Shown piece by piece: positions 6,493-14,251 of a stretch of DNA of 18,969 bases. The notes below the pieces were generated by a model. It searched no databases, was not told the DNA's origin, and saw nothing but the letters and a program-made list of their open reading frames with translations. The translations under genes and the position numbers were made by a program. This stretch comes from Flavobacteriales bacterium UBA6969. GTDB lineage: Bacteria; Bacteroidota; Bacteroidia; Flavobacteriales_D; Sanyastnellaceae. The first letter of the stretch is position 1. Every line of letters starts with the position of its first letter. Location of the stretch: positions 1 through 18,969 of the forward strand of contig DJYV01000022.1 of NCBI GenBank assembly GCA_002448555.1, given 5' to 3'.

Positions 6493-8967
6493 ATGTTCGC
6501 ACTGGTTCGCAAGGAATTTCAAGCCTTTTTCAGCACCCTTTTGGGCTACGTGGTGGTATCCATGTTTCTCCTGCTGAACGGTTTGTTTTTGTGGATTTTC
6601 CCTGGTGAAACCAACGTGTTTGATGCGGGTCAGGCGTCGCTGGAGTCGTTTTTCATCATCGCCCCGTGGGTGTTGATGATTGTCGTTCCGGCGATCACCA
6701 TGCGGTCCTTTTCGGAAGAGTACAGGACCGGTACGATGGAGCTCCTCGCGACGCGTCCCATCCGTCCCTTGGAAATTGTTGGGGCCAAATTTCTCGGATC
6801 GTTTTCGGTGTTGCTTTTCGCCTTGTTGCCCACGTTGTTTTTCATCCCGGTGATTGGCTTTTTAGGTCAGCCGCAGTGGAATTTTGATGCGGGCGCCATC
6901 AAAGGCAGTTACCTCGGGTTGGCATTGTTGTGTGGCGCGTTTACATCCATTGGCATCGCCATTTCAGCATTGTCCAAAAACCCGCTCATTGCCTACTTGA
7001 CCACCATGGTCCTGCTCGTGTTCAGCTTCATCGGTTTTCAGGCGCTGGCGAGCTTTGACAGCTTCGGCACGTGGGATTTGGCATTCAGCCAATTGGGTAT
7101 GAGTGCACACTACCAAGCGCTGAGCCGGGGCTTGATTGGTTCGGGCGATTTGGTGTATTTCCTTTTGGTCGTGGCGGTCTTCCTTCTTTTCGCTCGCTTC
7201 GCTTTTACAATCCAACGATTGCGCAGTCGCGAGCAGGTAATCGAATGGGTTTTGAGTACGGCGATTGCCGGAGTGGTGGCATGGGGGTGTTCATTTGCTT
7301 CATTCCAACTTGATTTTACGGAGGAGAAGCGATTCACGATGACGGAGGCGACACAATCGCTGCTCGAATCACTGGAGGATGAAGTCTTCGTGACTTGTTA
7401 CTTGACGGGCGACTATCCGGCGCAATGGAAGCGGCTTGAGCGGGCCATCCGCTACCAATTGGAGGACATGGCCGCTTGGTCGGGAGGCAACTTGCGGTTT
7501 CAATTCGTAGACATCTACGAAATCGATGACCGACAGACCATCGGCCAAAACGAAGAGAAGCTGGTGGAGCAGGGGCTGAACTACTCGCGCATCGCTTTCA
7601 CGGAATCAGGTGCCCAGGCCTTTAAGACGATCTGGCCAGCCGCATTGATTTCATACCAGGGCAAAACGGAGCCGGTGCAGTTTTTCCGCTCAGAAATACC
7701 GGAACCGACGGAGTCCATGATTCAGGGGTCCATCAACGCATTAGAATACGAGGTGTCCCGGGCCATGCGGAAACTGATTGCGCAGGAGCGACCACGCATT
7801 GCACTCATCCAAGGCCATGGGGAATTGGATCAGGCGGAAACCGCGGACTTTGTGATGGACTTGGAGACGGACTACGATGTGTTCGACGTCCGAATCGATG
7901 GGCAATTGAACATGCTGTCGGAGAAGATTGAGGGCATGGCCCGGCGTGTGAACCGCTTTGACTTGGCCATCATTGCGAAGCCGGATTCGCTGTTTGACCC
8001 CAAGGATCAGGTCATCATAGACCAATTCATCATGAACGGTGGACGTGTCATGTGGCTTGTGGATCCGATTGCCATTGATTTGGACAGTTTGGCGCGCAAC
8101 TCATTCACGATGGGCGTGACCAACGAATTGGGCATTTATGACCAACTGTTTCAATACGGAGTGCGCTTCAACCGCAACGTGGTCATCGATTTGCAATGCG
8201 CGCCGATTGTCATGGGAGCGGGGCCTTTGGGCAATCAGCAAAACATGCAGCTCTTCAACTGGTACTATGCGCCTGTCGCTATGCCGCTCGGTACGAGCCA
8301 CCCCATTACCACGAATTTGGACCCGGTGAAATTCGACTTTGCGTCGCGCTTGGACACAGTGGAGGTTGGAGGCAATTTGCGTAAGCACGTCTTGCTCGCT
8401 TCTTCTGAATTGTCGCGAGAATACAAGGCTCCTGTTCGGATTTCGAGCAATGTCGTTGAATTGAAACCTGAGTATTTCACGCAAAATGCATTGCCCAATC
8501 AACCGCTGGCCGTATTGATCGAAGGCACTTTCGAGTCGGCCTTCCAGCACCGCTTACCGGATACTTTGAAAATCGATGAGGATTTCGCCTTTCAATCCTC
8601 CAGCGTGCCAACGGCCCAAATCATGATCGGAGACGGTGACCTGATGCGCAATCAGGTCAAGGACGGTCCCAACGGTCAGATGATCTTGCCCCTCGGATAT
8701 GACCGCAATGCACGCCGGGTGGTGTATGATAACAAAGAGTTTTTACGCAACGCGGTAAGTTACCTGCTGAACGAAACAGCCTCCATTTCCGTGCGGTCTC
8801 GTGCCATTGCGTTGCGTCCGTTGAATGCGGACAAGCTTCGTGCGGAACGCTTAGGCTGGCAGGCCATTTCGCTGGCGTTCCCCATCGGCCTCGTCTTGGG
8901 ATTAGGATGGGCTTTTACCGTCCGTCGACGCCGGCGATATGCCAAACGATTGTCTTCGGCGGCGTAA
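6493..8967 (+). CDS. gldFG: GldF-GldG fusion: ABC transporter permease plus auxiliary domain (gliding motility)
   Basis: This 824-residue membrane protein combines two proteins that are separate in Flavobacterium johnsoniae. Residues 1-245 are an ABC-2 permease like GldF, with about six membrane helices (near 15-36, 52-70, 98-124, 138-160, 165-186, 218-238) and the coupling motif EEYRTGTMELLATRPI (75-90). From about 250 the protein is GldG-like (PF09822-type): a membrane helix (252-272), the junction stretch TEEKRFTMTEATQSLLESL (276-294), a long periplasmic region including GHGELD near 435, and a last helix near 795-812 ending in a basic tail. The partner ATPase GldA is not in this window. 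GldA-GldF-GldG is needed for gliding in F. johnsoniae. The substrate is unknown. There is no internal start or stop at the junction, so the fusion looks genuine. The DUF4340-like gene follows after ten bases. Confidence 0.9.
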   Translation: MFALVRKEFQAFFSTLLGYVVVSMFLLLNGLFLWIFPGETNVFDAGQASLESFFIIAPWVLMIVVPAITMRSFSEEYRTGTMELLATRPIRPLEIVGAKFLGSFSVLLFALLPTLFFIPVIGFLGQPQWNFDAGAIKGSYLGLALLCGAFTSIGIAISALSKNPLIAYLTTMVLLVFSFIGFQALASFDSFGTWDLAFSQLGMSAHYQALSRGLIGSGDLVYFLLVVAVFLLFARFAFTIQRLRSREQVIEWVLSTAIAGVVAWGCSFASFQLDFTEEKRFTMTEATQSLLESLEDEVFVTCYLTGDYPAQWKRLERAIRYQLEDMAAWSGGNLRFQFVDIYEIDDRQTIGQNEEKLVEQGLNYSRIAFTESGAQAFKTIWPAALISYQGKTEPVQFFRSEIPEPTESMIQGSINALEYEVSRAMRKLIAQERPRIALIQGHGELDQAETADFVMDLETDYDVFDVRIDGQLNMLSEKIEGMARRVNRFDLAIIAKPDSLFDPKDQVIIDQFIMNGGRVMWLVDPIAIDLDSLARNSFTMGVTNELGIYDQLFQYGVRFNRNVVIDLQCAPIVMGAGPLGNQQNMQLFNWYYAPVAMPLGTSHPITTNLDPVKFDFASRLDTVEVGGNLRKHVLLASSELSREYKAPVRISSNVVELKPEYFTQNALPNQPLAVLIEGTFESAFQHRLPDTLKIDEDFAFQSSSVPTAQIMIGDGDLMRNQVKDGPNGQMILPLGYDRNARRVVYDNKEFLRNAVSYLLNETASISVRSRAIALRPLNADKLRAERLGWQAISLAFPIGLVLGLGWAFTVRRRRRYAKRLSSAA

Positions 8968-8977
8968 ATTTGAACGC

Positions 8978-9991
8978 ATGCATAAGAACCTCCGACTGTT
9001 TTATTTTTTACTCCTCGTCACTGCCATCGCTGCAGGATTGCGCTACATGGACACCCAGGAAGCTGTTGAGATTTCTAAAGCTGCGAACGCGGCGGACTTT
9101 GCCATAGCTGATACCGCAGCAGTCGATAAGATTTTCATTGCGGACAAAGACGGGAACCAGGCATTGCTCGAGCGGTCTACAGGCCGCTATTGGAAGCTCA
9201 ATGGCACCCATCTTGCTCGGAGGGATGCGGTTGAATTGTTGCTGAAGACTTTCCTCCGTGCGCGGGTTCAACGGCCTGTTCCACAAGGTGAATTGGGCAC
9301 CGTGAACCGTATGCTTGCCGGCCGAGGTAAGAAGGTGGAGATCTACCAAGGCGGTGAAACACCGGTGAAGACATGGTACATCGGTACGTCGACCCAGAAC
9401 CATACAGGAACGTACATGGTGCTCGCAGATGCCAACGGTCAACTTGCGGAGGAGCCCTTCATCGTGCACATGGAAGGGTTTACTGGATTCTTGTCTACGC
9501 GTTTTTTCACCGACGAACGGGAATGGCGTTACACCGGCATGTTTGATTACCCCGGTAATTCACTGCGTCGTGTCGAAGTGGAATTGACAGAGGCCGGTGG
9601 ACGTCTGTATGCTATGGAAGTCGACAGCATGGGAACACTGCAGGTTGAGGGCGCTCCGCTTAGGAACCGTGCGGATACGCTGTTCTGGCAGGACCGCTTC
9701 AATCGATTTCGCAAGGTCCACTTGGAAACGTACAACAATCACCTAACTGAAGCTGCTGAGGATAGTTTGCTAAACCGTGCAGAGCCCGCTTTCCGACTCC
9801 GCGCTTGGGGGCAAGACGAGGATGTCCCCAACGAAATTGAGCTGTACTGGAAGGCGCCCATTTCCGATACTTACGACGACAACGGCGAGCTCAATGAATG
9901 GGACGGATCGCGGATGTACGCAGTGTACAAGGACGAAGCCATACTCGTTCAGCGATTTGTTTTCGACCCACTGCTCGAGGGGCTACGCTGA
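8978..9991 (+). CDS. DUF4340-like membrane-anchored protein downstream of gldFG
   Basis: The product has 337 residues. A single N-terminal membrane helix or uncleaved signal (residues 5-23, LRLFYFLLLVTAIAAGLRY) is followed by a soluble domain facing the periplasm. The pattern of an alternating strand VDKIFIADKDGNQALLERS, then YWKLNG and RRDAVELLLKTFLRARVQRPV (about 50-97), is that of DUF4340 proteins, which commonly sit beside GldG/ABC-2 modules in many phyla. It is probably an accessory subunit of the GldFG transporter, but its role is unknown. The ATG at 8978 is preferred over 8939 because the 13 extra residues are charged, overlap gldFG, and would delay the membrane segment. Its stop overlaps the end of the convergent glycosyltransferase gene by nine bases. 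Confidence 0.7.
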   Translation: MHKNLRLFYFLLLVTAIAAGLRYMDTQEAVEISKAANAADFAIADTAAVDKIFIADKDGNQALLERSTGRYWKLNGTHLARRDAVELLLKTFLRARVQRPVPQGELGTVNRMLAGRGKKVEIYQGGETPVKTWYIGTSTQNHTGTYMVLADANGQLAEEPFIVHMEGFTGFLSTRFFTDEREWRYTGMFDYPGNSLRRVEVELTEAGGRLYAMEVDSMGTLQVEGAPLRNRADTLFWQDRFNRFRKVHLETYNNHLTEAAEDSLLNRAEPAFRLRAWGQDEDVPNEIELYWKAPISDTYDDNGELNEWDGSRMYAVYKDEAILVQRFVFDPLLEGLR

Positions 9992-11098
9992 GAGGCATTT
10001 TTGGGCAAAAGCAGCCCAGGAGAAGCGGGCGTTCCAAGTGGCTACACTTGCTGCTTCAACCGGTTCAGCACTCAAGGCCTCACGGATGGCTTCTGTCAAA
10101 GCGTGCACATCCTTCGGCGCACAGCTGTACCCGATCGGGTTCCCGTCGAAATACTCCTTTAATCCACCCACATCTGTAGCAACGACAGGTTTGTGGTAAT
10201 GCATCGCGATGGCCGTCACGCCGCTCTGAGAAGCGGCAGAATACGGCAAGCAAACGAGGTCAGCAGCGGAAAAGAAAACGTGCACGTCTTCTTTGGGGAT
10301 GAACCTCAGGTGGGTGTAAAAACGCTCCGGGGCCGGCGAGGCATCGATGACGCGTTGGTAGGGCTCCCAATCGGTATACGGCTCACCGGCAATGCAGAAA
10401 CACAAGTCTTCACCGCTCTTTTGCAGTTCCGTTGCTGCATCCAAGAGCCATTCCAAGCCTTTGTACGGCCGAATGAGGCCGAAGAACAAGACCAGCTTCG
10501 GTGCTGCAGGCATGTGCAATTGTTCTCGGGCTGCGTCCCGTGAAATCAACGGGGCGAAGTGTTCATAAAAGGGATGAAACGCCGTGGTGATGGGCAGTTC
10601 TTTGCGTTGCCCCTCTAGTTGCTTGGAAACGTCTTCAGACAACGTCCATGCTTCGTCGATTCGCTGCAACAAACGCTGCGTAAGCGCCTTCTCCCACGGC
10701 TTGGCATCGTGGGAATTCGCATTGTGGAACAGTCCTACAATACGACATGAAGGGTGCAGAGTTTTTATCCGTCGGGCCATCGTCGCAAGCGCTGGTGCCA
10801 AAAAGGCGGTCCAAAATGGAATGATCACCGCATCAGGCTGTTCCTTCACAACCAGATGGGCACAGCGGTACCACGTCACCGGGTTGATGGAATCAACGGC
10901 CTCTGTACGCACAAATTGCGACTGGAGACCATCCTCGTATTGATTGGTTCCAGGGAAAAGTAGGCTGGGGTATTGCCGACTAAAACTGAAGCCAACGCAT
11001 TCGTGCCCTTTCACTGTAAAGGCCTCGGCCATCGCTTCGTTGAATTGCGCAATTCCTCCGCGATAAGGGGGGAATACCGAGACGATGGCAATTTTCAT
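9983..11098 (-). CDS. GT4-type glycosyltransferase (GT-B fold)
   Basis: This cytoplasmic glycosyltransferase of 371 residues probably adds a sugar from a nucleotide-sugar donor to a glycan or lipid; the substrates cannot be read. The N-terminal Rossmann domain opens with MKIAIVSVFPPYRGGIAQF (1-19), a typical acceptor-domain loop. The C-terminal donor domain has LVLFFGLIRPYKGLEWLL (202-219) and PVVATDVGGLKEYF (304-317). The usual E-x7-E donor motif is replaced by the stretch SAASQSGVTAIAMH (287-300), a variant seen in other Bacteroidota GT4 proteins. The ATG at 11098 is chosen over an in-frame start at 11113 because the protein then begins at the first beta strand. It stands alone, divergent from the thiolase gene and convergent with the DUF4340-like gene. 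Confidence 0.85.
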   Translation of the reverse strand: MKIAIVSVFPPYRGGIAQFNEAMAEAFTVKGHECVGFSFSRQYPSLLFPGTNQYEDGLQSQFVRTEAVDSINPVTWYRCAHLVVKEQPDAVIIPFWTAFLAPALATMARRIKTLHPSCRIVGLFHNANSHDAKPWEKALTQRLLQRIDEAWTLSEDVSKQLEGQRKELPITTAFHPFYEHFAPLISRDAAREQLHMPAAPKLVLFFGLIRPYKGLEWLLDAATELQKSGEDLCFCIAGEPYTDWEPYQRVIDASPAPERFYTHLRFIPKEDVHVFFSAADLVCLPYSAASQSGVTAIAMHYHKPVVATDVGGLKEYFDGNPIGYSCAPKDVHALTEAIREALSAEPVEAASVATWNARFSWAAFAQKCLSA

Positions 11099-11116
11099 AC
11101 GGCAAAATACCATGGA

Positions 11117-11152
11117 TTTGCAGAGGGCCTTATCCGCAGACGGCTATATTTG
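11117..11152 (+). promoter_or_regulatory. Predicted Bacteroidota-type promoter of the thiolase gene
   Basis: A perfect -7 element TATATTTG lies at 11145-11152, 20 bases before the thiolase ATG. A TTTG at 11117-11120 could serve as the -33 element, but its spacing of 24 bases is slightly longer than the usual 17-23. The same eight bases stand ahead of the tRNA gene in this window. Transcription would begin about 11157-11160, giving a short leader. Confidence 0.55.
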
Positions 11153-11172
11153 ACCAGACCAGCGTGAATAAT

Positions 11173-12375
11173 ATGGATGCATACATAGCCGACGGAGTTA
11201 GGACTCCCATTGGAAATTTTGGTGGCACGCTCGCCCCGGTTCGAACGGACGATTTAGCCGCTTTGGTGCTTGAAGAATTGCTCAAGCGCAATGAGCAATT
11301 GGATGCGGCTGCCATTGGAGATGTGCTCATGGGGTGTGCCAATCAGGCCGGCGAAGACAACCGCAACGTCGCACGCATGGCGCTGCTGCTCGCGGGCTAC
11401 CCACATACGGTTCCTGGTGAAACGGTGAATCGACTTTGTGCTTCGGGCATGGCTGCAGCAGTGAATGGAGCGCGGATGCTGGTTTGCGGAGATGCGGAAG
11501 TGATGGTCGCAGGAGGGGTCGAGCACATGACGCGTGGTCCCTGGGTGATGTCAAAGGCATCCAGAGCCTTCGGTCGCGACAGCCAATTGCACGACACCAG
11601 TTTTGGGTGGCGCTTTATCAACCCTCGACTGGATGAAATCTATGGCACGGATGGGATGGGCGAGACCGCTGAGAACCTCGTTGATCAATACGGCATCAGC
11701 CGGGAGGACCAAGATGCCTTTGCAGCGTGGTCTCAGAAGAAAGCGGCCCAGTCCGCAGCCGAACGTGGCGAAGAATGTGTCTCGGTCTCCATTCCTCGGC
11801 GCAAGCAAGACCCGCTGGTATTCAGCGAAGACGAATTCGTCAAACCACAAACCAGTGCCGAAGGCCTGAGTCGTCTGCGGCCGGCCTTTCGTCCCAACGG
11901 CACGGTTACCGCAGGCAATGCATCGGGGCTCAATGACGGAGCAGCGGCGCTGCTCTTGGCCTCTGAAGCCGGACTGGCAAAACACGGCCTAACAGCCATG
12001 ACACGCATTCGTTCCTCTGCTGTTGTGGGCGTAGAACCTCGTATTATGGGCATTGGCCCGGTTGGTGCTTCGCGCTTGGCGTTGGAACGGGCAGGTCTAC
12101 AGCTGAGCGACATGGACCTGATTGAGCTCAACGAGGCCTTCGCCGCTCAGGCGCTGGCCTGTACCCGCGCGTTGGGATTGGATGATTTTGATCCCCGCGT
12201 CAACCCGCAAGGCGGAGCGATCGCGCTGGGGCATCCACTGGGCATGACCGGTGCGCGCCTGCTGTTGACCGCTTCCAAGCAGTTGGTGCGTGCGAAAAAG
12301 CGCTACGCCCTCGTGACCCTGTGCATCGGAGTCGGGCAGGGATATGCGGTGGTATTGGAAAACATGCAGCGCTGA
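11173..12375 (+). CDS. paaJ: 3-oxoadipyl-CoA/3-oxo-5,6-dehydrosuberyl-CoA thiolase-like acetyl-CoA acyltransferase
   Basis: This thiolase cleaves a 3-oxoacyl-CoA with CoA to acetyl-CoA and a shortened acyl-CoA. The product has 400 residues, exactly the PcaF/PaaJ length. Catalytic residues in place are C89 (VNRLCASGMAA), H354 (ALGHPLGMTGARL) and C384 (TLCIGVGQG), with ELNEAFAAQ between. The stretch SFGWRFINPRLDEIYG followed by MGETAEN and ISREDQDAFA is typical of the 3-oxoadipyl-CoA thiolase subgroup rather than of FadA or acetoacetyl-CoA thiolases. The next gene is a PaaY homologue, which favours the phenylacetate-pathway role. The start at ATG 11173 is preferred to GTG 11164. The symbol paaJ is inferred from subgroup and neighbour; pcaF or a general beta-ketothiolase remains possible. 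Confidence 0.85.
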   Translation: MDAYIADGVRTPIGNFGGTLAPVRTDDLAALVLEELLKRNEQLDAAAIGDVLMGCANQAGEDNRNVARMALLLAGYPHTVPGETVNRLCASGMAAAVNGARMLVCGDAEVMVAGGVEHMTRGPWVMSKASRAFGRDSQLHDTSFGWRFINPRLDEIYGTDGMGETAENLVDQYGISREDQDAFAAWSQKKAAQSAAERGEECVSVSIPRRKQDPLVFSEDEFVKPQTSAEGLSRLRPAFRPNGTVTAGNASGLNDGAAALLLASEAGLAKHGLTAMTRIRSSAVVGVEPRIMGIGPVGASRLALERAGLQLSDMDLIELNEAFAAQALACTRALGLDDFDPRVNPQGGAIALGHPLGMTGARLLLTASKQLVRAKKRYALVTLCIGVGQGYAVVLENMQR

Positions 12376-12382
12376 GGCTCCC

Positions 12383-12985
12383 ATGATTCAGTCCTTTAAA
12401 AACATGGTGCCTGTCGTTGACCCTACGGCGTATGTTCATCCCAATGCCGTGGTCATCGGTCACGTAACCATTGGGCCGAATTGTTACATCGGTCCCGGCG
12501 CGGTGTTGCGCGGAGATTGGGGGAAGATCACGTTGGAGCAGGGGTGCAACGTGCAAGAGAACGCCGTCTTGCATATGTTTCCCAAGGACGAAGTTCGGCT
12601 GAAAGAAGGGGCACACATTGGACACGGAGCCATGATTCATGGCGCTACCATTGGTGTTCAGGTTATGGTTGGTATGAATGCGGTCGTTCTGGATCACGCG
12701 GAGGTAGGAGATGGTTGCATCGTCGGAGCATTGGCGTTGGTCAAAGCACGGTCCAAGTGGGAGGGAAGGAGCCTTATCGTTGGCAACCCGGCGCAAAAGA
12801 TTGGCGACGTTTCGGATGAGATGTTCGCACACAAGGTCGAAGGAACAGCCTTGTACCAGCAACTCCCACAGGACATGCAGCTCCATGCCCAAGAGGTAAT
12901 GCCGTTGGAATCCAATCCGGGCAATCGCGTCGAGGATTTTCCCGACTTCGAAACGTGGCAGCAACGTCGACAGAAAAATTCCTGA
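12383..12985 (+). CDS. paaY: PaaY-type gamma-carbonic-anhydrase/hexapeptide thioesterase
   Basis: The 200-residue product is a left-handed beta-helix protein, probably trimeric and cytoplasmic. It aligns through its length with E. coli PaaY: YVHPNAVVIGHVTIGPNCYI, then LRGDWGKI, VLHMFP, HIGHGAMIHG, VGMNAVVLD and LIVGNPAQKI. The three zinc ligands of gamma-carbonic anhydrases correspond to H64, H81 and H86, all present. PaaY in E. coli hydrolyses stalled CoA thioesters of the phenylacetate pathway. The C-terminal tail beyond about residue 150 (EGTALYQQLP onward) is the PaaY-type extension. It lies seven bases after the thiolase stop, and the methyltransferase follows three bases later, so all three are probably one operon. 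The ATG at 12383 is chosen over 12344 because earlier residues overlap the thiolase and do not match the family. Confidence 0.85.
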   Translation: MIQSFKNMVPVVDPTAYVHPNAVVIGHVTIGPNCYIGPGAVLRGDWGKITLEQGCNVQENAVLHMFPKDEVRLKEGAHIGHGAMIHGATIGVQVMVGMNAVVLDHAEVGDGCIVGALALVKARSKWEGRSLIVGNPAQKIGDVSDEMFAHKVEGTALYQQLPQDMQLHAQEVMPLESNPGNRVEDFPDFETWQQRRQKNS

Positions 12986-12988
12986 AGC

Positions 12989-13747
12989 GTGGGTAGGTCC
13001 GGCAGGAGAAAGGTGGTCTTCAAGCAATTTGAAGTACACGATGCAGACTGCGCCATGAAGGTGGGGACCGATGCCCTATTGTTGGGGTCGTGGTCCGATG
13101 TGTCGGACGCTCGAAAGATCATTGATGCAGGCACGGGAAGCGGCATCGTGGCCTTGATGGCGGCCCAGCGTGCACCACATGCCGAAGTCATAGGTGTAGA
13201 ATTGGAGCCCAACGCTGTCGCAGAGGCACGAGCGAATAGCGATAGAAGCCCGTGGTCAGATCGCGTGCGAGTTGTTGAAGATTCCATTCAGGCCTTTGCA
13301 ACAAAGGCTGAGAATGAAGAAGCATTTGATGCCTTTTTGATCAACCCGCCGTTTTTCCGCGGGAAGCCTAAGTCACCGGATGAGGCGCGCAACCTCGCTC
13401 GGCATGACGACGCATTGCCATTTACTGCATTCCTCGACGCCGCGTGGAACCTGTTGATTGCGGGGGGGGCGTTGCAGGTGGTATGGCCCTGGGACCGCTG
13501 GACAGAATTGAAAAATGGTGCCGAGGTGCGCGGATTCCATCTGCGTCGGAAAGCCGAAGTTTGCGGCCGGGAAGGGCATGAACCCCGCCGGGTGCTGAGT
13601 CATTGGGTCAAGCTACAGCCAGCAGGGTTGCCTCAGCACGAGGTGATTTGCATTGAACTAGGAGAGCGGATCGATGGCCAACCACAATTGAGCAGCCGAT
13701 ACAAGAATCTGTTGAAACCGTATGTGTTGACTTGGCCTGAGCCTTAG
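12989..13747 (+). CDS. trmN6: tRNA1(Val) adenine-37 N6-methyltransferase (TrmN6/YfiC family)
   Basis: This SAM-dependent methyltransferase of 252 residues should methylate N6 of adenine 37 in tRNA-Val, as shown for E. coli YfiC. Family marks are FKQFEVHDADCAMKVGTDAL (11-30), the SAM-binding loop DAGTGSG (46-52), the acidic residue after strand 2 (VIGVELEPNA, about 67-76) and the catalytic NPPFF (119-123). The start is a GTG, three bases after paaY, giving a short basic N-terminus; a second GTG at 13013 would begin closer to the conserved domain. It is the last gene of the thiolase run. There is no obvious link of its function with CoA metabolism, so co-transcription may be incidental. Its TAG overlaps the end of the convergent START-like gene. 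Confidence 0.85.
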   Translation: MGRSGRRKVVFKQFEVHDADCAMKVGTDALLLGSWSDVSDARKIIDAGTGSGIVALMAAQRAPHAEVIGVELEPNAVAEARANSDRSPWSDRVRVVEDSIQAFATKAENEEAFDAFLINPPFFRGKPKSPDEARNLARHDDALPFTAFLDAAWNLLIAGGALQVVWPWDRWTELKNGAEVRGFHLRRKAEVCGREGHEPRRVLSHWVKLQPAGLPQHEVICIELGERIDGQPQLSSRYKNLLKPYVLTWPEP

Positions 13748-14130
13748 GCGCCCAGTACTTGCTTCAAGCGATCTACTTGAGCGGCCCACAATTCCTTGGC
13801 ATCGTCGACTTCGTCTTCTTCTGCAAAGTCTGTGACGACCAGTGCTGTATCGCCGGTCAGGTCATCGATTTTGATTCGAAATTCAAAGAAGCTATTGATG
13901 CCCTCTTCCTCATCTTCCAACCAACGGAATTTGGCAAACTCGTCACGCTTCTTGGAGATAAGGCGCGCGCTTTCTTCGCTGCCATCCCAAATGAAGATGT
14001 GAACGTCTTTCTTGATGTTCACGTCGTCGCAGAACCACTCTGACAATCCGCTCGGTGTGCTGAAAATGTTGAACAACACGCCCTTGGAACTGTTGATCGG
14101 AATTTCAATTTGAAACTTTACTTTTTCCAT
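13744..14130 (-). CDS. START-like (SRPBCC superfamily) protein
   Basis: The 128-residue cytoplasmic protein resembles the START-like family widespread in Bacteroidota (SRPBCC/AHSA1 fold). Visible are the first strand KVKFQIEIPINSS, the helix and loop NIFSTPSGLSEWFCDDV (21-37), a strand with HIFIWDG, FRWLEDEEEG, FEFRIKIDDLTGDTALVVTDF and a C-terminal helix AKELWAAQVDRLKQVLG. Proteins with this fold bind lipids or act as co-chaperones, but no ligand or partner is established for this group. It is monocistronic, convergent with trmN6 and overlapping it by four bases. Upstream lies the 121-base gap before the tRNA. Confidence 0.8.
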   Translation of the reverse strand: MEKVKFQIEIPINSSKGVLFNIFSTPSGLSEWFCDDVNIKKDVHIFIWDGSEESARLISKKRDEFAKFRWLEDEEEGINSFFEFRIKIDDLTGDTALVVTDFAEEDEVDDAKELWAAQVDRLKQVLGA

Positions 14131-14234
14131 CCTGTGCCGCTAAATCGGGGAGGAGCAATATAAGCCGAATTGCGCGAACCCCGGGCCCCTTTTGGGATTT
14201 TTGTGGCTGCCATCGATATTCCTATTCTCTGAAC

Positions 14235-14242
14235 TATATTTG
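14235..14242 (+). promoter_or_regulatory. -7 promoter element of the tRNA gene
   Basis: TATATTTG, a perfect match to the Bacteroidota -7 consensus TAnnTTTG, stands ten bases before the mature 5' end of the tRNA. No TTG is found 17-23 bases further upstream, so the -33 half is poor or absent. Position and match make it the likely promoter. Confidence 0.6.
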
Positions 14243-14251
14243 CGCCCGCTT

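Noticed and set aside
8101..8550. Minus-strand open frame of 149 residues inside gldFG
   Set aside because: It is antisense to the well-supported GldG domain and shows no signal, motif or start context.
12200..13039. Long minus-strand open frame of 279 residues over the thiolase, paaY and trmN6 genes
   Set aside because: It has no recognisable domain, and the plus strand carries three well-recognised proteins there. It is a shadow of G/C-rich third-position codon use.
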